The notes: generated from the letters alone by a model not told the origin. Counted from the first letter of the stretch, positions 16,928-25,943 are shown. The stretch: DNA of 64,000 nucleotides from Spirosoma sp. (GCF_026391055.1 NZ_JAPLET010000031.1:289219-353218), one strand, 5' to 3'. Program-made: numbers and translations.

Positions 16928-18286
16928 TCAGGTCTTTTCAACCCAAACGGTTTTCATATTCACAAACTCTTTGATACCCGCTTCCGATAATTCGCGGCCG
17001 AAGCCCGATGTTTTGATACCGCCAAAAGGCACGCGGGCATCGGAGCGCATCAGCCCATTAATAAAAACAGACCCGGCCTGAATCTGACGGGCCAGTTGCT
17101 CGGCCCTATCCAGATCCTTGGTCCAGAGGGCGGAGCCAAGGCCAAAATCCGAGTGGTTTGCCAATCGGATAGCGTCTATTTCGTCTTTGGCGTCGATCAG
17201 TACAGCCAGCGGCCCGAAGGTTTCCTCGTCGAAAGCCGCCATGCCGGGTTTCACGTTGTCCAGGAGCATTGGCTGAACATTACAGCCTTCACGCTCACCA
17301 CCCGATAGTCGTTTAGCTCCTTTAGCGAGTGTTTGCCGGTATTGGCGCTCAATGGAATCGGCCAGATCGAGCCGCGCCATTGGTCCCATAGTGGTCGCTT
17401 CATCGGTAGGGTCGCCCTGCCGGATTTGGCTGATCTGATGCAGCACCCGTTCGGTGAAGGCTTTTTTTACGGATTTTTCGACAATGAATCGCTTGGCGGC
17501 TATACAACTTTGCCCGGCGTTCTGCATGCGCGACTTCACGGCTGTTTCCGCAGCTTTATCAAGGTCAGCGTCGGCCAGGACGATCAGTGCATCGGAGCCT
17601 CCCAGTTCCAGTACAGATTTCTTGATTTCCCGTCCGGCAATGCTGGCCACCGATGAACCGGCTCGTCCGCTACCCGTAAGCGTTACAGCTTTGACTCGTT
17701 TGTCTTTCAGCAGGTTTTCGACAACGGGCACATCGACCAGCAGCGACTGGAAAACACCAGTCGGCAATCCACACTCCCGAAAAGCTTCCTCAATGGCCAT
17801 TGAACAGCCAAGTACATTAGGCGCGTGTTTAAGCAACCCGACATTGCCCGCAATCAGGCCCGGAATGGCAAAGCGCATGACTTGCCAGAACGGGAAATTC
17901 CAGGGCATAATGGCCAACACAGCCCCGAGTGGCTGGTAGGTCACAAAGCTCTTCCCGGCATCTGATTGGATGGATTGATCGGCGAGGAAAGCCTCGGCAT
18001 GATCGGCGTAAAAAACGCAGGTGGCGGCACATTTCTCTACTTCGCCCACGGCTTCTTTAAGCGTCTTTCCCATTTCGGCCGTTATCAACTCGCCGTATCG
18101 CTGCTTGTTGGCGGTTAGGTACTGACCAACTTTGCGTAAATAATCCGTACGCTCCGGAAGCGACAAAGCCGACCACTCGGCAAAGGCCCGGTCGGCTTGT
18201 TTCAGTTTACGCTCAATGACGCCTACGCTATCGGCCCGATAGGTTTTAATGCGTTTTTGCGTGTATGGATTTATGGATGTAAACAT
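16928..18286 (-). CDS. NAD(P)-dependent aldehyde dehydrogenase, succinate-semialdehyde type
   Basis: This oxidises an aldehyde, probably succinate semialdehyde, to the acid. It has 452 residues, typical of the short Sad/GabD-like group. The nucleophile is Cys261 (GQSCIAAKRF), the general base is Glu227 (LELGGSDA), and the nucleotide site is at MPWNFPFWQ (about 127-135) and FTGS-like TLTGSGRAGS (about 202). The late EETFGPLAVL motif is present. No gabT is nearby, so a part in GABA use is uncertain. It starts at ATG 18286, downstream of the MarR gene on the same strand and separated from it by a hairpin. Confidence 0.9.
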   Translation of the reverse strand: MFTSINPYTQKRIKTYRADSVGVIERKLKQADRAFAEWSALSLPERTDYLRKVGQYLTANKQRYGELITAEMGKTLKEAVGEVEKCAATCVFYADHAEAFLADQSIQSDAGKSFVTYQPLGAVLAIMPWNFPFWQVMRFAIPGLIAGNVGLLKHAPNVLGCSMAIEEAFRECGLPTGVFQSLLVDVPVVENLLKDKRVKAVTLTGSGRAGSSVASIAGREIKKSVLELGGSDALIVLADADLDKAAETAVKSRMQNAGQSCIAAKRFIVEKSVKKAFTERVLHQISQIRQGDPTDEATTMGPMARLDLADSIERQYRQTLAKGAKRLSGGEREGCNVQPMLLDNVKPGMAAFDEETFGPLAVLIDAKDEIDAIRLANHSDFGLGSALWTKDLDRAEQLARQIQAGSVFINGLMRSDARVPFGGIKTSGFGRELSEAGIKEFVNMKTVWVEKT

Positions 18287-18290
18287 AGCG

Positions 18291-18390
18291 GGATGTATGA
18301 GGTAGGGTATATGATGTATGGCTGAGGGTACTTAGTTGACATAATCACGTTGCTCCCTATACATATATCCTATATTATACACCATACATC
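18291..18390. repeat. Imperfect inverted repeat, GATGTATG words
   Basis: Left arm about 18291-18321 and right arm about 18356-18390 pair with interruptions. The left arm has no C and falls into octamers GATGTATG, AGGTAGGG and TATATGAT. It lies between the MarR gene and the aldehyde dehydrogenase gene. Confidence 0.6.
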
Positions 18391-18393
18391 TCC

Positions 18394-18879
18394 CTACTGT
18401 TCGTCGTTTTCTAATTTATTCACTAACTCGGCCATGATTTCAATAACCTGCTCCATTCGGTCGTGACCAACGATACCGTCGAATTTGTCACGCGCTTCCT
18501 GCATGCAGTCTTTAAGCGAAACGAACAGCTCTTTGCCCCGCTCGTTGAGAAAGATGATGCTGGAACGGGAATCGCTGGGATTTTTCTGCGTATAGATATA
18601 ACCTTCTACTTCGAGCAGTCCAACGATCTTACTCATCATCTGTTTTGTTACACAGGCCCGTTTGGCTAATTCATTGTTGGTCGTTCCACCCTCCTCAATA
18701 TTAGAGAGGAACATCAGGTAACTCATTTTGAAATCGACAAATCCCTTTGCGTGCAGACGTGGCTCGATAAAGTCACTCGTAAATCGTTTGAGCCGCCAGA
18801 ATAAGCGACCGATCGACCGATCTCGAATCGCCTGATATTGGGTGAAATCAAAGGAATTTTTATCTGTTTCCGCGAACAT
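18394..18879 (-). CDS. MarR-family regulator of the adjacent efflux operon
   Basis: This winged-helix regulator of 161 residues from ATG 18879 (MFAETDKNSFDF) is divergent from an EmrA-EmrB-TolC operon. The HTH lies at about residues 66-85 (NNELAKRACVTKQMMSKIVGLLE), followed by the wing (IYTQKNPSDSRSSIIFLNERG). The longer frame from 18960 would extend through an operator and is unlikely. MarR proteins usually repress their own gene and a neighbouring efflux system, and release DNA when a ligand binds. Three AGTCAA-N5-TTGACT sites lie in the shared upstream region, which supports this directly. Confidence 0.88.
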   Translation of the reverse strand: MFAETDKNSFDFTQYQAIRDRSIGRLFWRLKRFTSDFIEPRLHAKGFVDFKMSYLMFLSNIEEGGTTNNELAKRACVTKQMMSKIVGLLEVEGYIYTQKNPSDSRSSIIFLNERGKELFVSLKDCMQEARDKFDGIVGHDRMEQVIEIMAELVNKLENDEQ

Positions 18880-18933
18880 GCTGGCAAAATAAAAAATACT
18901 GAAACAATTCTTTTCAAAAGATTGTACAAATAT

Positions 18934-18950
18934 AGTCAACCTACTTGACT
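18934..18950. promoter_or_regulatory. Palindromic operator 1 (AGTCAA-N5-TTGACT)
   Basis: AGTCAA (18934-18939), spacer CCTAC and TTGACT (18945-18950) form a perfect 6-bp palindrome. It is the site nearest the MarR gene. Confidence 0.75.
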
Positions 18951-18954
18951 TCAT

Positions 18955-18971
18955 AGTCAACCTGGTTTACT
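18955..18971. promoter_or_regulatory. Operator 2, one mismatch (AGTCAA-N5-TTTACT)
   Basis: The same layout as operator 1, starting exactly 21 bases later (two helical turns), with one changed base in the right half. Confidence 0.65.
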
Positions 18972-18984
18972 TTTGTTGCTTACT

Positions 18985-19001
18985 AGTCAAACACGTTGAC
19001 T
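18985..19001. promoter_or_regulatory. Operator 3 (AGTCAA-N5-TTGACT)
   Basis: A perfect copy starting 30 bases after operator 2 and 54 bases before the efflux gene start. It is well placed to block the efflux promoter. Confidence 0.75.
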
Positions 19002-19054
19002 ATATACTAAGTTCTTCTCACGACATCGGCCTATGTCTAAACACTACTCAAACT

Positions 19055-20167
19055 ATGGCAACCATAACTGAACCAATGGCAACCACAGACGAAAAAAGCG
19101 GAATTAAAGCGTATTTACCCCGTATCATTATAGCCCTCGTTTTACTCGTTGGTGGTTATTTTGGCTACAAGGCTTACGTACACAGCCAGCAATACGAAAC
19201 TACTGACAACGCACAGATCGAAGGCAATTCAGCGCCCGTACTCGCTCGGGTAGCCGGTTATGTTACCGCCGTGAATGTAGACGATTACGCCAATGTGAAA
19301 CGCGGTCAGCCGCTGGTTACTATCGACCCGCAGGAATACGACGTAGCGCTGGCCCAGGCCGAAGCCGATTATCAGCAGTCACTGGCCGATCTCGAAAACG
19401 CCCGTGCTGATTTGCAAAATGCTCAGGCTAACGCCCGCAACGTGGCTCAGAATGCCCGAGTTGCGGCATCGAACGCGCAGGTGCAGGCCGCCCGGCGGGA
19501 CAAATCACGTCAGGATTTGCAGCGCGACCAGAACCTTTACAAAGAGCAATCCCTGACGCGGAAGCAGTTGGAAGATTCGCAGAACAATGCCGAAGTGCAG
19601 GGACGCCAGTACGACGCCAATGTTGAGCAGATCAACCTGGCCAAAACGTCGCAGGGTGTAGCGCAGGCAGGTATTGCAAAAGCGCAAGCCAACATCCAGA
19701 AAATTCAGGCCGTACTGAAGGTAAAACAGGCTGCCATCGACAATGCTAAACTGCGCGTAGGCTATGCCCGTCTGGCCGCTCCGATTGCCGGTAAAATTGG
19801 CCGTAAAAACGTAGTGGTTGGTCAGTATGTACAGCCTGGTCAGAATCTGTTCACCATCGTTGCCGATTCTACATTCTGGGTTGTTGCCAACTTCAAGGAA
19901 ACGCAGCTGGAGAAAATGCAGCTTGGGCAGGCCGTCGACATCAAGCTCGACGCGTATCCTGACCTCGACATTAAGGGCCGCATATCCTCTTTATCGGATG
20001 CTACCGGAGCGCGGTTTGCGCTGCTCCCGGCGGATAATGCCTCAGGCAACTTCGTCAAAATCACGCAGCGGGTGCCGGTAAAGATCGAGATTTTGAATCC
20101 GGAGAAATACAAAAATCAACTGCGGGCGGGCCTGAGCGTCGATGCTGAGGTACGAGTCGTTAATTAA
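19055..20167 (+). CDS. EmrA/HlyD-type membrane fusion protein
   Basis: This is the periplasmic adaptor of a tripartite efflux pump. The 370-residue protein has one N-terminal transmembrane helix (about residues 24-43, IIIALVLLVGGYFGYKAYV). The biotinyl-lipoyl motif follows (TTDNAQIEGNSAPVLARVAGYV near 50-70), then a long Ala/Gln-rich coiled-coil hairpin (about 95-235). The lipoyl second half (RLAAPIAGKIGRKNVVVGQYV near 237) precedes a beta-barrel domain. The TTDNAQIEG stretch is typical of EmrA. The emrB-like gene starts 5 bases after its stop. Confidence 0.93.
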   Translation: MATITEPMATTDEKSGIKAYLPRIIIALVLLVGGYFGYKAYVHSQQYETTDNAQIEGNSAPVLARVAGYVTAVNVDDYANVKRGQPLVTIDPQEYDVALAQAEADYQQSLADLENARADLQNAQANARNVAQNARVAASNAQVQAARRDKSRQDLQRDQNLYKEQSLTRKQLEDSQNNAEVQGRQYDANVEQINLAKTSQGVAQAGIAKAQANIQKIQAVLKVKQAAIDNAKLRVGYARLAAPIAGKIGRKNVVVGQYVQPGQNLFTIVADSTFWVVANFKETQLEKMQLGQAVDIKLDAYPDLDIKGRISSLSDATGARFALLPADNASGNFVKITQRVPVKIEILNPEKYKNQLRAGLSVDAEVRVVN

Positions 20168-20172
20168 TACGT

Positions 20173-21786
20173 ATGGCAACTCAACCACTGGCTCTCCCGA
20201 CGCAGGCGGCAATGCCCACTGGATTTAAAAAGTGGATTATTGTCGTGACCGCTATTTCGGCCGCCATTATTGAATTAATTGATACCTCCATCGTAAACGT
20301 CGGCCTGACCGACATTGCGGGGAACCTGGGCGTTACGGTCGAAGATGTATCGTGGGTAGTAACAGCCTACGCTATTGCCAACGTCATTGTTATTCCGATG
20401 ACGGGCTTTTTGCAACGGTATTTCGGTCGAAAGAATTATTACATCGGGTCCATTATTCTCTTTACCATAGCCTCTTACGGCTGTGGCTTTGCAGATAGTT
20501 TATGGACGCTGGTTGCCTTCCGCTTTTTACAGGGTATTGGGGGTGGCGCGTTGCTGTCTACTTCGCAAGGGTTGATGTTCGATGCATTTCCGCCGTCACA
20601 ACGTCCGCTGGCTTCGGCGCTGTTTGGGATGGGCATTGTACTCGGCCCAACCCTCGGCCCCACGCTGGGCGGTTTCATCATCGACAATTACCATTGGAGC
20701 TGGATGTTTTACATCAACGTGCCCATTGGTATCGCAGCGGTTATGCTGAGTCTTGCATTTATCGACAAGAAAGCAGATGAACTGAATATTGACCGAAAAT
20801 CCATCCACATCGACCAGATGGGCATTCTTCTGCTGGCCGTTGGTATTGGGAGTCTGCAATACGTCCTGGAACGGGGTGAAGCCGACGACTGGTTCGACAG
20901 CAACGTGATCCTGTGGCTGGCGGTGGCGGCTGCGGTAGCGATTCCGGCCTTTATTTTGTGGGAACTCAAGGGCACGAAAGAGCCGGTAGTGGACCTCCGA
21001 ACGTTCAAGAATCGAAACCTGGCCATTGGCTCCATTCTGATGGTGGTAATTGGCTACGGTCTCTTTACGTCGGTGCTGCTCTACCCGCTTTTTGCCCAGC
21101 GTATTGTTGGGTTAACGGCCACCCAGACGGGTAAGCTCCTCATTCCGGGCGGCATCGTCACCTTACCTATGTTTGCCATTGTTGGACGGTTGCTGGCGAA
21201 AGGAGCGTCGCCCAGAACACTTGTCGCGGTGGGGTACGTTGCCTTTGCATCGTTCTGTTTCATGATGGCAACCTACAACATGGATGCTTCGAACGGCGAC
21301 TTTATTACGGCACTTATCATTCGGGGGATTGGGCTAGCCTTTGTGAACGTGCCGCTCATCAACCAGTCGGTAGCAACGCTGGAACCGCGACAGTTACCAA
21401 CCGGCATTGCCATTGTGAACATGATGCGTCAGGTGGGGGGCGCCTTCGGGGTCGCCATTACCAACACCTACGTTACCCAGCGCACAGCCGTACACCGGGG
21501 CGATCTGGTATCGAACCTGCAACCGGGCGAAATGCTCACAATGGAACGGCTTAATGCTATTACGCAGGGGTTGATCGCCAAAGGTGTCAACTCCTTCGAT
21601 GCAGTGACGAACGCTTACAAAACGATGGATTTAATCATATCCCGACAAGCCCTGATGATCTCGTACCTGGATACATTCAGGCTGGCGGGCCTGTTCTTCG
21701 TCATTTCGTTCCCGCTGCTGTTTCTCCTCAAAAGTAAAAAAATGGACGCGGCTGCTGCCAAAGCAGTTGCCGATGCCGCCCACTGA
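20173..21786 (+). CDS. DHA2-family drug:H+ antiporter (EmrB-like)
   Basis: This is the inner-membrane pump of the tripartite system (537 residues), with about 14 predicted transmembrane helices. DHA2 motifs visible are the TM1 motif ELIDTSIVNVGLTDIAGNLG (motif D1-like, residues about 36-55), SWVVTAYAIANVIVIPMTGFL (about 62), and motif A-like GFLQRYFGRKNYY. Motif C, GIVLGPTLGPTLGGFI, occurs near 155. It is the second gene of the operon, between the adaptor and the TolC-type channel. Substrates cannot be inferred beyond small hydrophobic compounds. Confidence 0.93.
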   Translation: MATQPLALPTQAAMPTGFKKWIIVVTAISAAIIELIDTSIVNVGLTDIAGNLGVTVEDVSWVVTAYAIANVIVIPMTGFLQRYFGRKNYYIGSIILFTIASYGCGFADSLWTLVAFRFLQGIGGGALLSTSQGLMFDAFPPSQRPLASALFGMGIVLGPTLGPTLGGFIIDNYHWSWMFYINVPIGIAAVMLSLAFIDKKADELNIDRKSIHIDQMGILLLAVGIGSLQYVLERGEADDWFDSNVILWLAVAAAVAIPAFILWELKGTKEPVVDLRTFKNRNLAIGSILMVVIGYGLFTSVLLYPLFAQRIVGLTATQTGKLLIPGGIVTLPMFAIVGRLLAKGASPRTLVAVGYVAFASFCFMMATYNMDASNGDFITALIIRGIGLAFVNVPLINQSVATLEPRQLPTGIAIVNMMRQVGGAFGVAITNTYVTQRTAVHRGDLVSNLQPGEMLTMERLNAITQGLIAKGVNSFDAVTNAYKTMDLIISRQALMISYLDTFRLAGLFFVISFPLLFLLKSKKMDAAAAKAVADAAH

Positions 21787-21848
21787 TTCTGGCTTCCGCT
21801 GTCGGGTTATCAACAACCCGACAGCGGAAAACTTAACTATCGCCAACC

Positions 21849-23183
21849 ATGACTTACAGACTTTACATAGTAGCGACTATATTACTCACCGCCGGGGCCG
21901 GTAAGGCGCAAACCCAGCCAATGCAGCTACCCGACGACCTCCGGGCGCTGGTTCAGCAGGCAAATACAAACTACCCCAGCCTGAAGCAACAACAGCAGCT
22001 TATCCAAGCGGGTGATCTGCGGGCAGATATCGCCCGGACGGCCCTTCGGCCCAACGTAAACGGTACAGCATCTTACCAGTACCTTACGCCGGTTGCGAAA
22101 GCTACGCTGCCGGTAGACGGTGTGAACCGAACCATACAGTTTCAGCCAAACCACAACGTAAATGCCTCCGTTGGCGTTGGGCAAACCATTTACGACTGGG
22201 GCCGCACGAATGCATCGGTCCAGCAAGCGGCCGATAACGTACAGGTACTACGCCGGGGTTTGGAAATTACGCAGCAAACACTGGCTTACCAAGTCGCTGC
22301 AGCTTACTATGGCGTCGGGTTTTTACAGCGTAGTCTGTCCGTGCAGGATTCAGTTATTCAGACCGCCGGTGCCAACGTACGGCTTCTCACAACACGGCTA
22401 CAAAACGGCGATGCGCTGGAATATGATGTGCTGACCCAGCAGGTGCGGGTGAAAACGGCGCAAAACCGGAAAATCGAAATCCAGAATCAGCTGGAGCGTC
22501 AGCTGGCTTTTCTTACCTATCTGACCGGCAATCCAAATCCGGATGTAAGCCGGGCGATGAGCCAGTTCAATCTGGAAGCGTCGGGTGGTCGTGTAACAAC
22601 GCAGCCGTTCCTGATTGCCGATGGGCAGAACCCGCTGGCTAGCAATAAAGACGTGCAACTGGCGCAGGATCGGGTTCGGCAGGCCGAAACGGACATTCTG
22701 GTATCGGACTTATCCGGGCGTCCGAACCTGAGTTTTTCGGGTTCGGCGGGCTATCGCAATGGATATCTGCCGGAAATTAATACCCCTCGCTTCAACATAG
22801 CTGCGGGTGTGTCGCTTACCGTTCCCATTTATGCCGGCAAGCGGTATCAACTGCAAAACCAAGCCGCTCAGCTCAACCTGAATGCCAGTCGCTACGCCGT
22901 TGAAAATGCCAGTGCACAGGTGAAACAAAGCATTGCCCAACTTAACGCCGACATTCGCAGCAACCAGTCACGCCTTACTAACCTCGAAACACAGGTGTTG
23001 CAGGCACAAAAAGCACTTCAGATTGCCAACGCCCGGCTACGAAATGGGGTCATTACCAATGTCGAGTTACAAAGTGCCGAGACGGGTGTGGAAGAAGCCG
23101 AACTAGGACGATTAAATTTTCAATACCAGCTAATGCTCAATCAGCTTGAATTAAAACGATTGCTGGGTGAACCGTTGCTATAG
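21849..23183 (+). CDS. TolC-family outer-membrane efflux channel
   Basis: This 444-residue outer-membrane factor has a signal peptide (residues 1-20, ending GKAQ) and the duplicated OEP repeat layout of long alpha-helices separated by beta segments. Examples are VGQTIYDWGR near 117 and LTVPIYAGKRYQLQNQAAQ near 326, the two equivalent strand-helix turns. No lipobox is visible, so it is not acylated. It follows emrB by 62 bases and completes the pump. Confidence 0.92.
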   Translation: MTYRLYIVATILLTAGAGKAQTQPMQLPDDLRALVQQANTNYPSLKQQQQLIQAGDLRADIARTALRPNVNGTASYQYLTPVAKATLPVDGVNRTIQFQPNHNVNASVGVGQTIYDWGRTNASVQQAADNVQVLRRGLEITQQTLAYQVAAAYYGVGFLQRSLSVQDSVIQTAGANVRLLTTRLQNGDALEYDVLTQQVRVKTAQNRKIEIQNQLERQLAFLTYLTGNPNPDVSRAMSQFNLEASGGRVTTQPFLIADGQNPLASNKDVQLAQDRVRQAETDILVSDLSGRPNLSFSGSAGYRNGYLPEINTPRFNIAAGVSLTVPIYAGKRYQLQNQAAQLNLNASRYAVENASAQVKQSIAQLNADIRSNQSRLTNLETQVLQAQKALQIANARLRNGVITNVELQSAETGVEEAELGRLNFQYQLMLNQLELKRLLGEPLL

Positions 23184-23282
23184 GGTTAAAATTTGTTAAT
23201 ACGCGCTTTCTGCACATACTAAATCGGGTTAAAAAGACTTGTATAAAGAAATAGATAGGTTGGCAATGTAAATAAGCGAGTT

Positions 23283-23516
23283 ATGAAAAAGCGAGTAATT
23301 GACATTCTGAAGGAATTTGGCGTACCCGAATCATCAATCACAGACCAAACCCATTTCGCACGCGATTTAGGAATGGATAGTCTCGACAGCGTTGACTTGA
23401 TCATGCAGTTGGAGCGGGAGTTTGGCATTCGCATTCCGGATGAAGATCATTACAAGCTAACCACTATGCAAGATGTATTAACGTACCTCGAAGCCGAACA
23501 GGCTGCAACAGCCTGA
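23283..23516 (+). CDS. Acyl carrier protein
   Basis: This 77-residue acidic protein carries the phosphopantetheine site DLGMDSLDSVDLIMQLE (Ser at about residue 37) and the four-helix ACP pattern. The canonical housekeeping ACP usually sits beside fabF; here it stands alone after the efflux operon and has its own terminator. It may be a second ACP for lipid or sulfonolipid synthesis, but that is inference. I see no ketosynthase or phosphopantetheinyl transferase gene nearby. Confidence 0.92.
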   Translation: MKKRVIDILKEFGVPESSITDQTHFARDLGMDSLDSVDLIMQLEREFGIRIPDEDHYKLTTMQDVLTYLEAEQAATA

Positions 23517-23548
23517 TACAGCCAATTTTCCAGTTAAACCGACATATC

Positions 23549-23594
23549 CACCGGCAAAAATGACTGGACGGTCATTTTTGCCGGTGTTTTTTTT
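23549..23594 (+). terminator. Rho-independent terminator after the ACP gene
   Basis: A perfect 16-bp stem (23549-23564 with 23571-23586), a 6-nt loop and a run of eight T follow. Confidence 0.93.
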
Positions 23595-23676
23595 ATCAGC
23601 AAAACACAATGGGAAGATGATGAGTTGTAGTGGCTACATCGGGAAAAGTACATCTTGAACCAAACCAGCTACAGCT

Positions 23677-23985
23677 ATGCCACGAGGAGATAAGTCAGCT
23701 TATACCGATAAGCAGAAACGACAGGCTGAACATATTGAGGAGAGTTACGAACAGCGGGGAGTACCCGAAGAAGAAGCCGAAAGCCGTGCCTGGGCAACGG
23801 TAAACAAAGTATCGGGCGGGGGTAAAAAGAGCGGTTCCGGGCGCGGACATGCCGAAAATAAAGAACCCGAAAAGAAAGGCGGTAAAAAAGGGGGTGCCGC
23901 ATCGGCATCGCGTACGCCGGAGGAGCGGTCGGCATCCGCAAAAAAAGCAGCCGCCACCCGGAAGAGGAACGCGGCCGCTGATTGA
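23677..23985 (+). CDS. Small basic protein, 'plasmid stabilization'-like
   Basis: This 102-residue protein has an N-terminal domain (about residues 1-45) with KSAYTDKQKRQAEHIEESYE and RAWATVNK. These resemble proteins that databases label plasmid stabilization protein or Rho-like, with little experimental support. A flexible Gly/Lys/Ser/Ala-rich tail with KKAAATRKRN looks able to bind nucleic acid. It stands alone after the ACP terminator. I would not infer a plasmid origin from the label. Confidence 0.75.
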   Translation: MPRGDKSAYTDKQKRQAEHIEESYEQRGVPEEEAESRAWATVNKVSGGGKKSGSGRGHAENKEPEKKGGKKGGAASASRTPEERSASAKKAAATRKRNAAAD

Positions 23986-23993
23986 TAGTGATC

Positions 23994-24053
23994 GATTAGT
24001 GGTTAATGGTTATTAGCTATTGATGACCATTAACCACCAACCATTAACTAATC
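23994..24053. repeat. Inverted repeat of GGTTAATGG words
   Basis: Left part 23994-24010 (GATTAGTGGTTAATGGT) pairs with the right part about 24026-24053, which contains the same words with an 11-base insertion. It lies between two convergent genes and may end both transcripts. Confidence 0.6.
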
Positions 24054-24762
24054 AAACCTGCATGCTCACCAGCGCGTTGCCCCGTAATACGGGTACGACA
24101 TCGTACAGATCGTGCTGCAGGCAGTAGGTAATATCTTTCTGGATACCCAGCCGCTGCAACCGACGGATGTGTGATGAGTTGGCCAGGTAGCTTGGCAAAT
24201 TATCTTTCCCCTGGCAATAGAGCCGCCACGACATCATGGCGCTATCTTCGGCCATTGTATAACTGTCTTTCAGCCGATCCACCAAAGCCCCGGCAAAGAG
24301 CGTATCTTCCATGTTGACACGGCCTTTCCAACCGGCACAAAGTACCATTACATCGTAGCGTTCGCTTTGTAAAAAGCGGGCAATAGCGTCCAGATTCAAA
24401 AATGACCCTACGAGCACCTTTACCGCCGACCGCGATTTAGTGATGGCCAGGGTTCCGTTGGTAGTGGTCATGGCGACATTGGCCCCCCGAATCTGTTCGT
24501 CCATGTACGTGAAGGGCGAATTATCCAATTCGAACCCATCTACACGTTGGGCATTTCGTTCGGCAGCGGCCAAATACCCCCGCTCCTGCCAGCTTCGGCA
24601 TTCCTCTATGGTAGCCACTGGAATGATACTGTTTACGCCATAAGCGAAGGCCGTTACCATGCACGATGTAGCCCGAAAAACATCCGCCACCACAACAATT
24701 GTGTTTTCAACGGTGTGGAGGTGTAACAATTCCGGGGTTAAGCAAACGTCAATTTGTTTCAT
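24052..24762 (-). CDS. comB: 2-phosphosulfolactate phosphatase family protein (ComB)
   Basis: ComB removes phosphate from 2-phosphosulfolactate in coenzyme M synthesis; many bacteria have homologues whose product is unclear. The 236-residue protein has the family patterns VVVADVFRATSCMVTAFAYG (near residue 23), LAAAERNAQRVDGFELDNSP (near 64), TTTNGTLAI (near 98) and LCAGWKGRVNMEDTLFAG (near 140). In Bacteroidota a link to sulfonolipid chemistry is possible, but nothing in the window shows it. It is downstream of gcvT on the same strand, separated by a strong hairpin. Confidence 0.85.
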   Translation of the reverse strand: MKQIDVCLTPELLHLHTVENTIVVVADVFRATSCMVTAFAYGVNSIIPVATIEECRSWQERGYLAAAERNAQRVDGFELDNSPFTYMDEQIRGANVAMTTTNGTLAITKSRSAVKVLVGSFLNLDAIARFLQSERYDVMVLCAGWKGRVNMEDTLFAGALVDRLKDSYTMAEDSAMMSWRLYCQGKDNLPSYLANSSHIRRLQRLGIQKDITYCLQHDLYDVVPVLRGNALVSMQV

Positions 24763-24776
24763 TTTGGTTAAATGTG

Positions 24777-24847
24777 GTGTCGGTTTCTCAAAGCCGACAC
24801 TTGTGTATAAACTAGTGTCGGTTTCTTAAAACCGACACTAGTTTATA
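24777..24847. repeat. Two tandem GTGTCGGTTT hairpins
   Basis: A perfect 19-bp hairpin (24806-24824 with 24829-24847, loop CTTA) follows a shorter copy (24777-24786 with 24791-24800) with the same GTGTCGGTTT stem. The duplication is unusual. It lies between gcvT and comB, both on the minus strand, and can end the gcvT transcript. Confidence 0.85.
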
Positions 24848-24851
24848 CCTG

Positions 24852-25943
24852 TTATTGTTTCACGAAAGGAGGTTTAACAACCTGGGCTTTCAACAGCCGG
24901 TCGCGCACTTTGACGAAAATTTCCGTTCCCGGTTTGCTGAACGCCGTCTGGATATAGCCCAGACCAACCCCTTTGCCAAGCGTGGGCGACTGCGTGCCGG
25001 AAGTTACTTCGCCAATTTTATTGCTGTCGGCATCAGTGAGTTCGTAATGGCCGCGGGGAACGCCCCGGTCGAGGAGTTCAAAGCCAACCAGTTTACGGGG
25101 TACACCTTGTTGCTTCTGCGCTTTTAGCACATCGGCATCGATGAAATCATGGGTAAATTTGGTCACCCATCCCAGGCCCGCTTCAATGGGTGAGGTCTCG
25201 TCGGTGATGTCGTTACCGTATAAATTGTAGCCCATTTCAAGGCGGAGCGTATCGCGGGCGCCCAGACCGATGGGTTTAATGCCAAAAGGACCGGCGGCCT
25301 CCATGATGGCATTCCAGACACCCTCAGCCTGGTGGTTCGACACGTAAATCTCGAAACCACCCGCCCCGGTATAGCCCGTTGCCGAAACAATAACGTTGGC
25401 ATACCCGGCAAAATCGGTTTTCTCGAATGTATAATAATCCATCGACTCCAGATCAGCCGGGGTCAGGGATTGTAAGGCTTTGGCAGCCAGCGGCCCCTGA
25501 ACAGCGAAAAGACACATATCGTCAGACACATTCACCATCGTGAGGGCGTACTCGGATGCATACTGGCTAATCCAGTTCCAGTCTTTTTCGATGTTCGATG
25601 CGTTTACGACAAGCATGTACTCGGTCTGGCTAATTCGATACACCAGCAAATCATCGACAATACCACCGCGCCCGTTGGGCAGGTAGCTGTACTGCACTTT
25701 ACCGTCGAACAGAATACTGGCGTCATTGGCCGACACTCGCTGAATGAGGTCGAGCGCACCCTCGCCTTTGAGGATGAATTCGCCCATGTGCGAGACATCG
25801 AACATACCAACGGCGTTCCGCACGGTATTGTGTTCATCGAGATCGGAGGAGTAGCGAACGGGCATCTCGAAACCCGCAAACGGTACGATCTTCGCACCTA
25901 ACTGCTGATGGATATGATGAAGGGGAACTTGCTTAAGCGACAT
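24852..25943 (-). CDS. gcvT: Glycine cleavage system aminomethyltransferase (T protein)
   Basis: GcvT releases ammonia and passes the methylene group from the lipoyl H protein to THF. The 363-residue length is normal. Motifs include PFAGFEMPVRYS (near residue 20), GMFDVSHMGE (near 45, the catalytic Asp region), GYTGAGGFEIYV (near 191), GLGARDTLRLEMGYNLYGND (near 225), GEVTSGTQSPTLGKGVGLGY (near 305) and FVKVR. gcvH and gcvP are not in the window. A weak hairpin just upstream (GCGGG...CCCGC) does not resemble the glycine riboswitch. Confidence 0.95.
   Translation of the reverse strand: MSLKQVPLHHIHQQLGAKIVPFAGFEMPVRYSSDLDEHNTVRNAVGMFDVSHMGEFILKGEGALDLIQRVSANDASILFDGKVQYSYLPNGRGGIVDDLLVYRISQTEYMLVVNASNIEKDWNWISQYASEYALTMVNVSDDMCLFAVQGPLAAKALQSLTPADLESMDYYTFEKTDFAGYANVIVSATGYTGAGGFEIYVSNHQAEGVWNAIMEAAGPFGIKPIGLGARDTLRLEMGYNLYGNDITDETSPIEAGLGWVTKFTHDFIDADVLKAQKQQGVPRKLVGFELLDRGVPRGHYELTDADSNKIGEVTSGTQSPTLGKGVGLGYIQTAFSKPGTEIFVKVRDRLLKAQVVKPPFVKQ

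Noticed and set aside
23677..23985. Mobile or plasmid origin suggested by the 'plasmid stabilization' label
   Set aside because: No integrase, partition or replication gene lies nearby, and the label is not backed by function.
24052..25943. Glycine riboswitch near gcvT
   Set aside because: The 70-base region upstream of gcvT is too short and lacks the tandem aptamer pattern.
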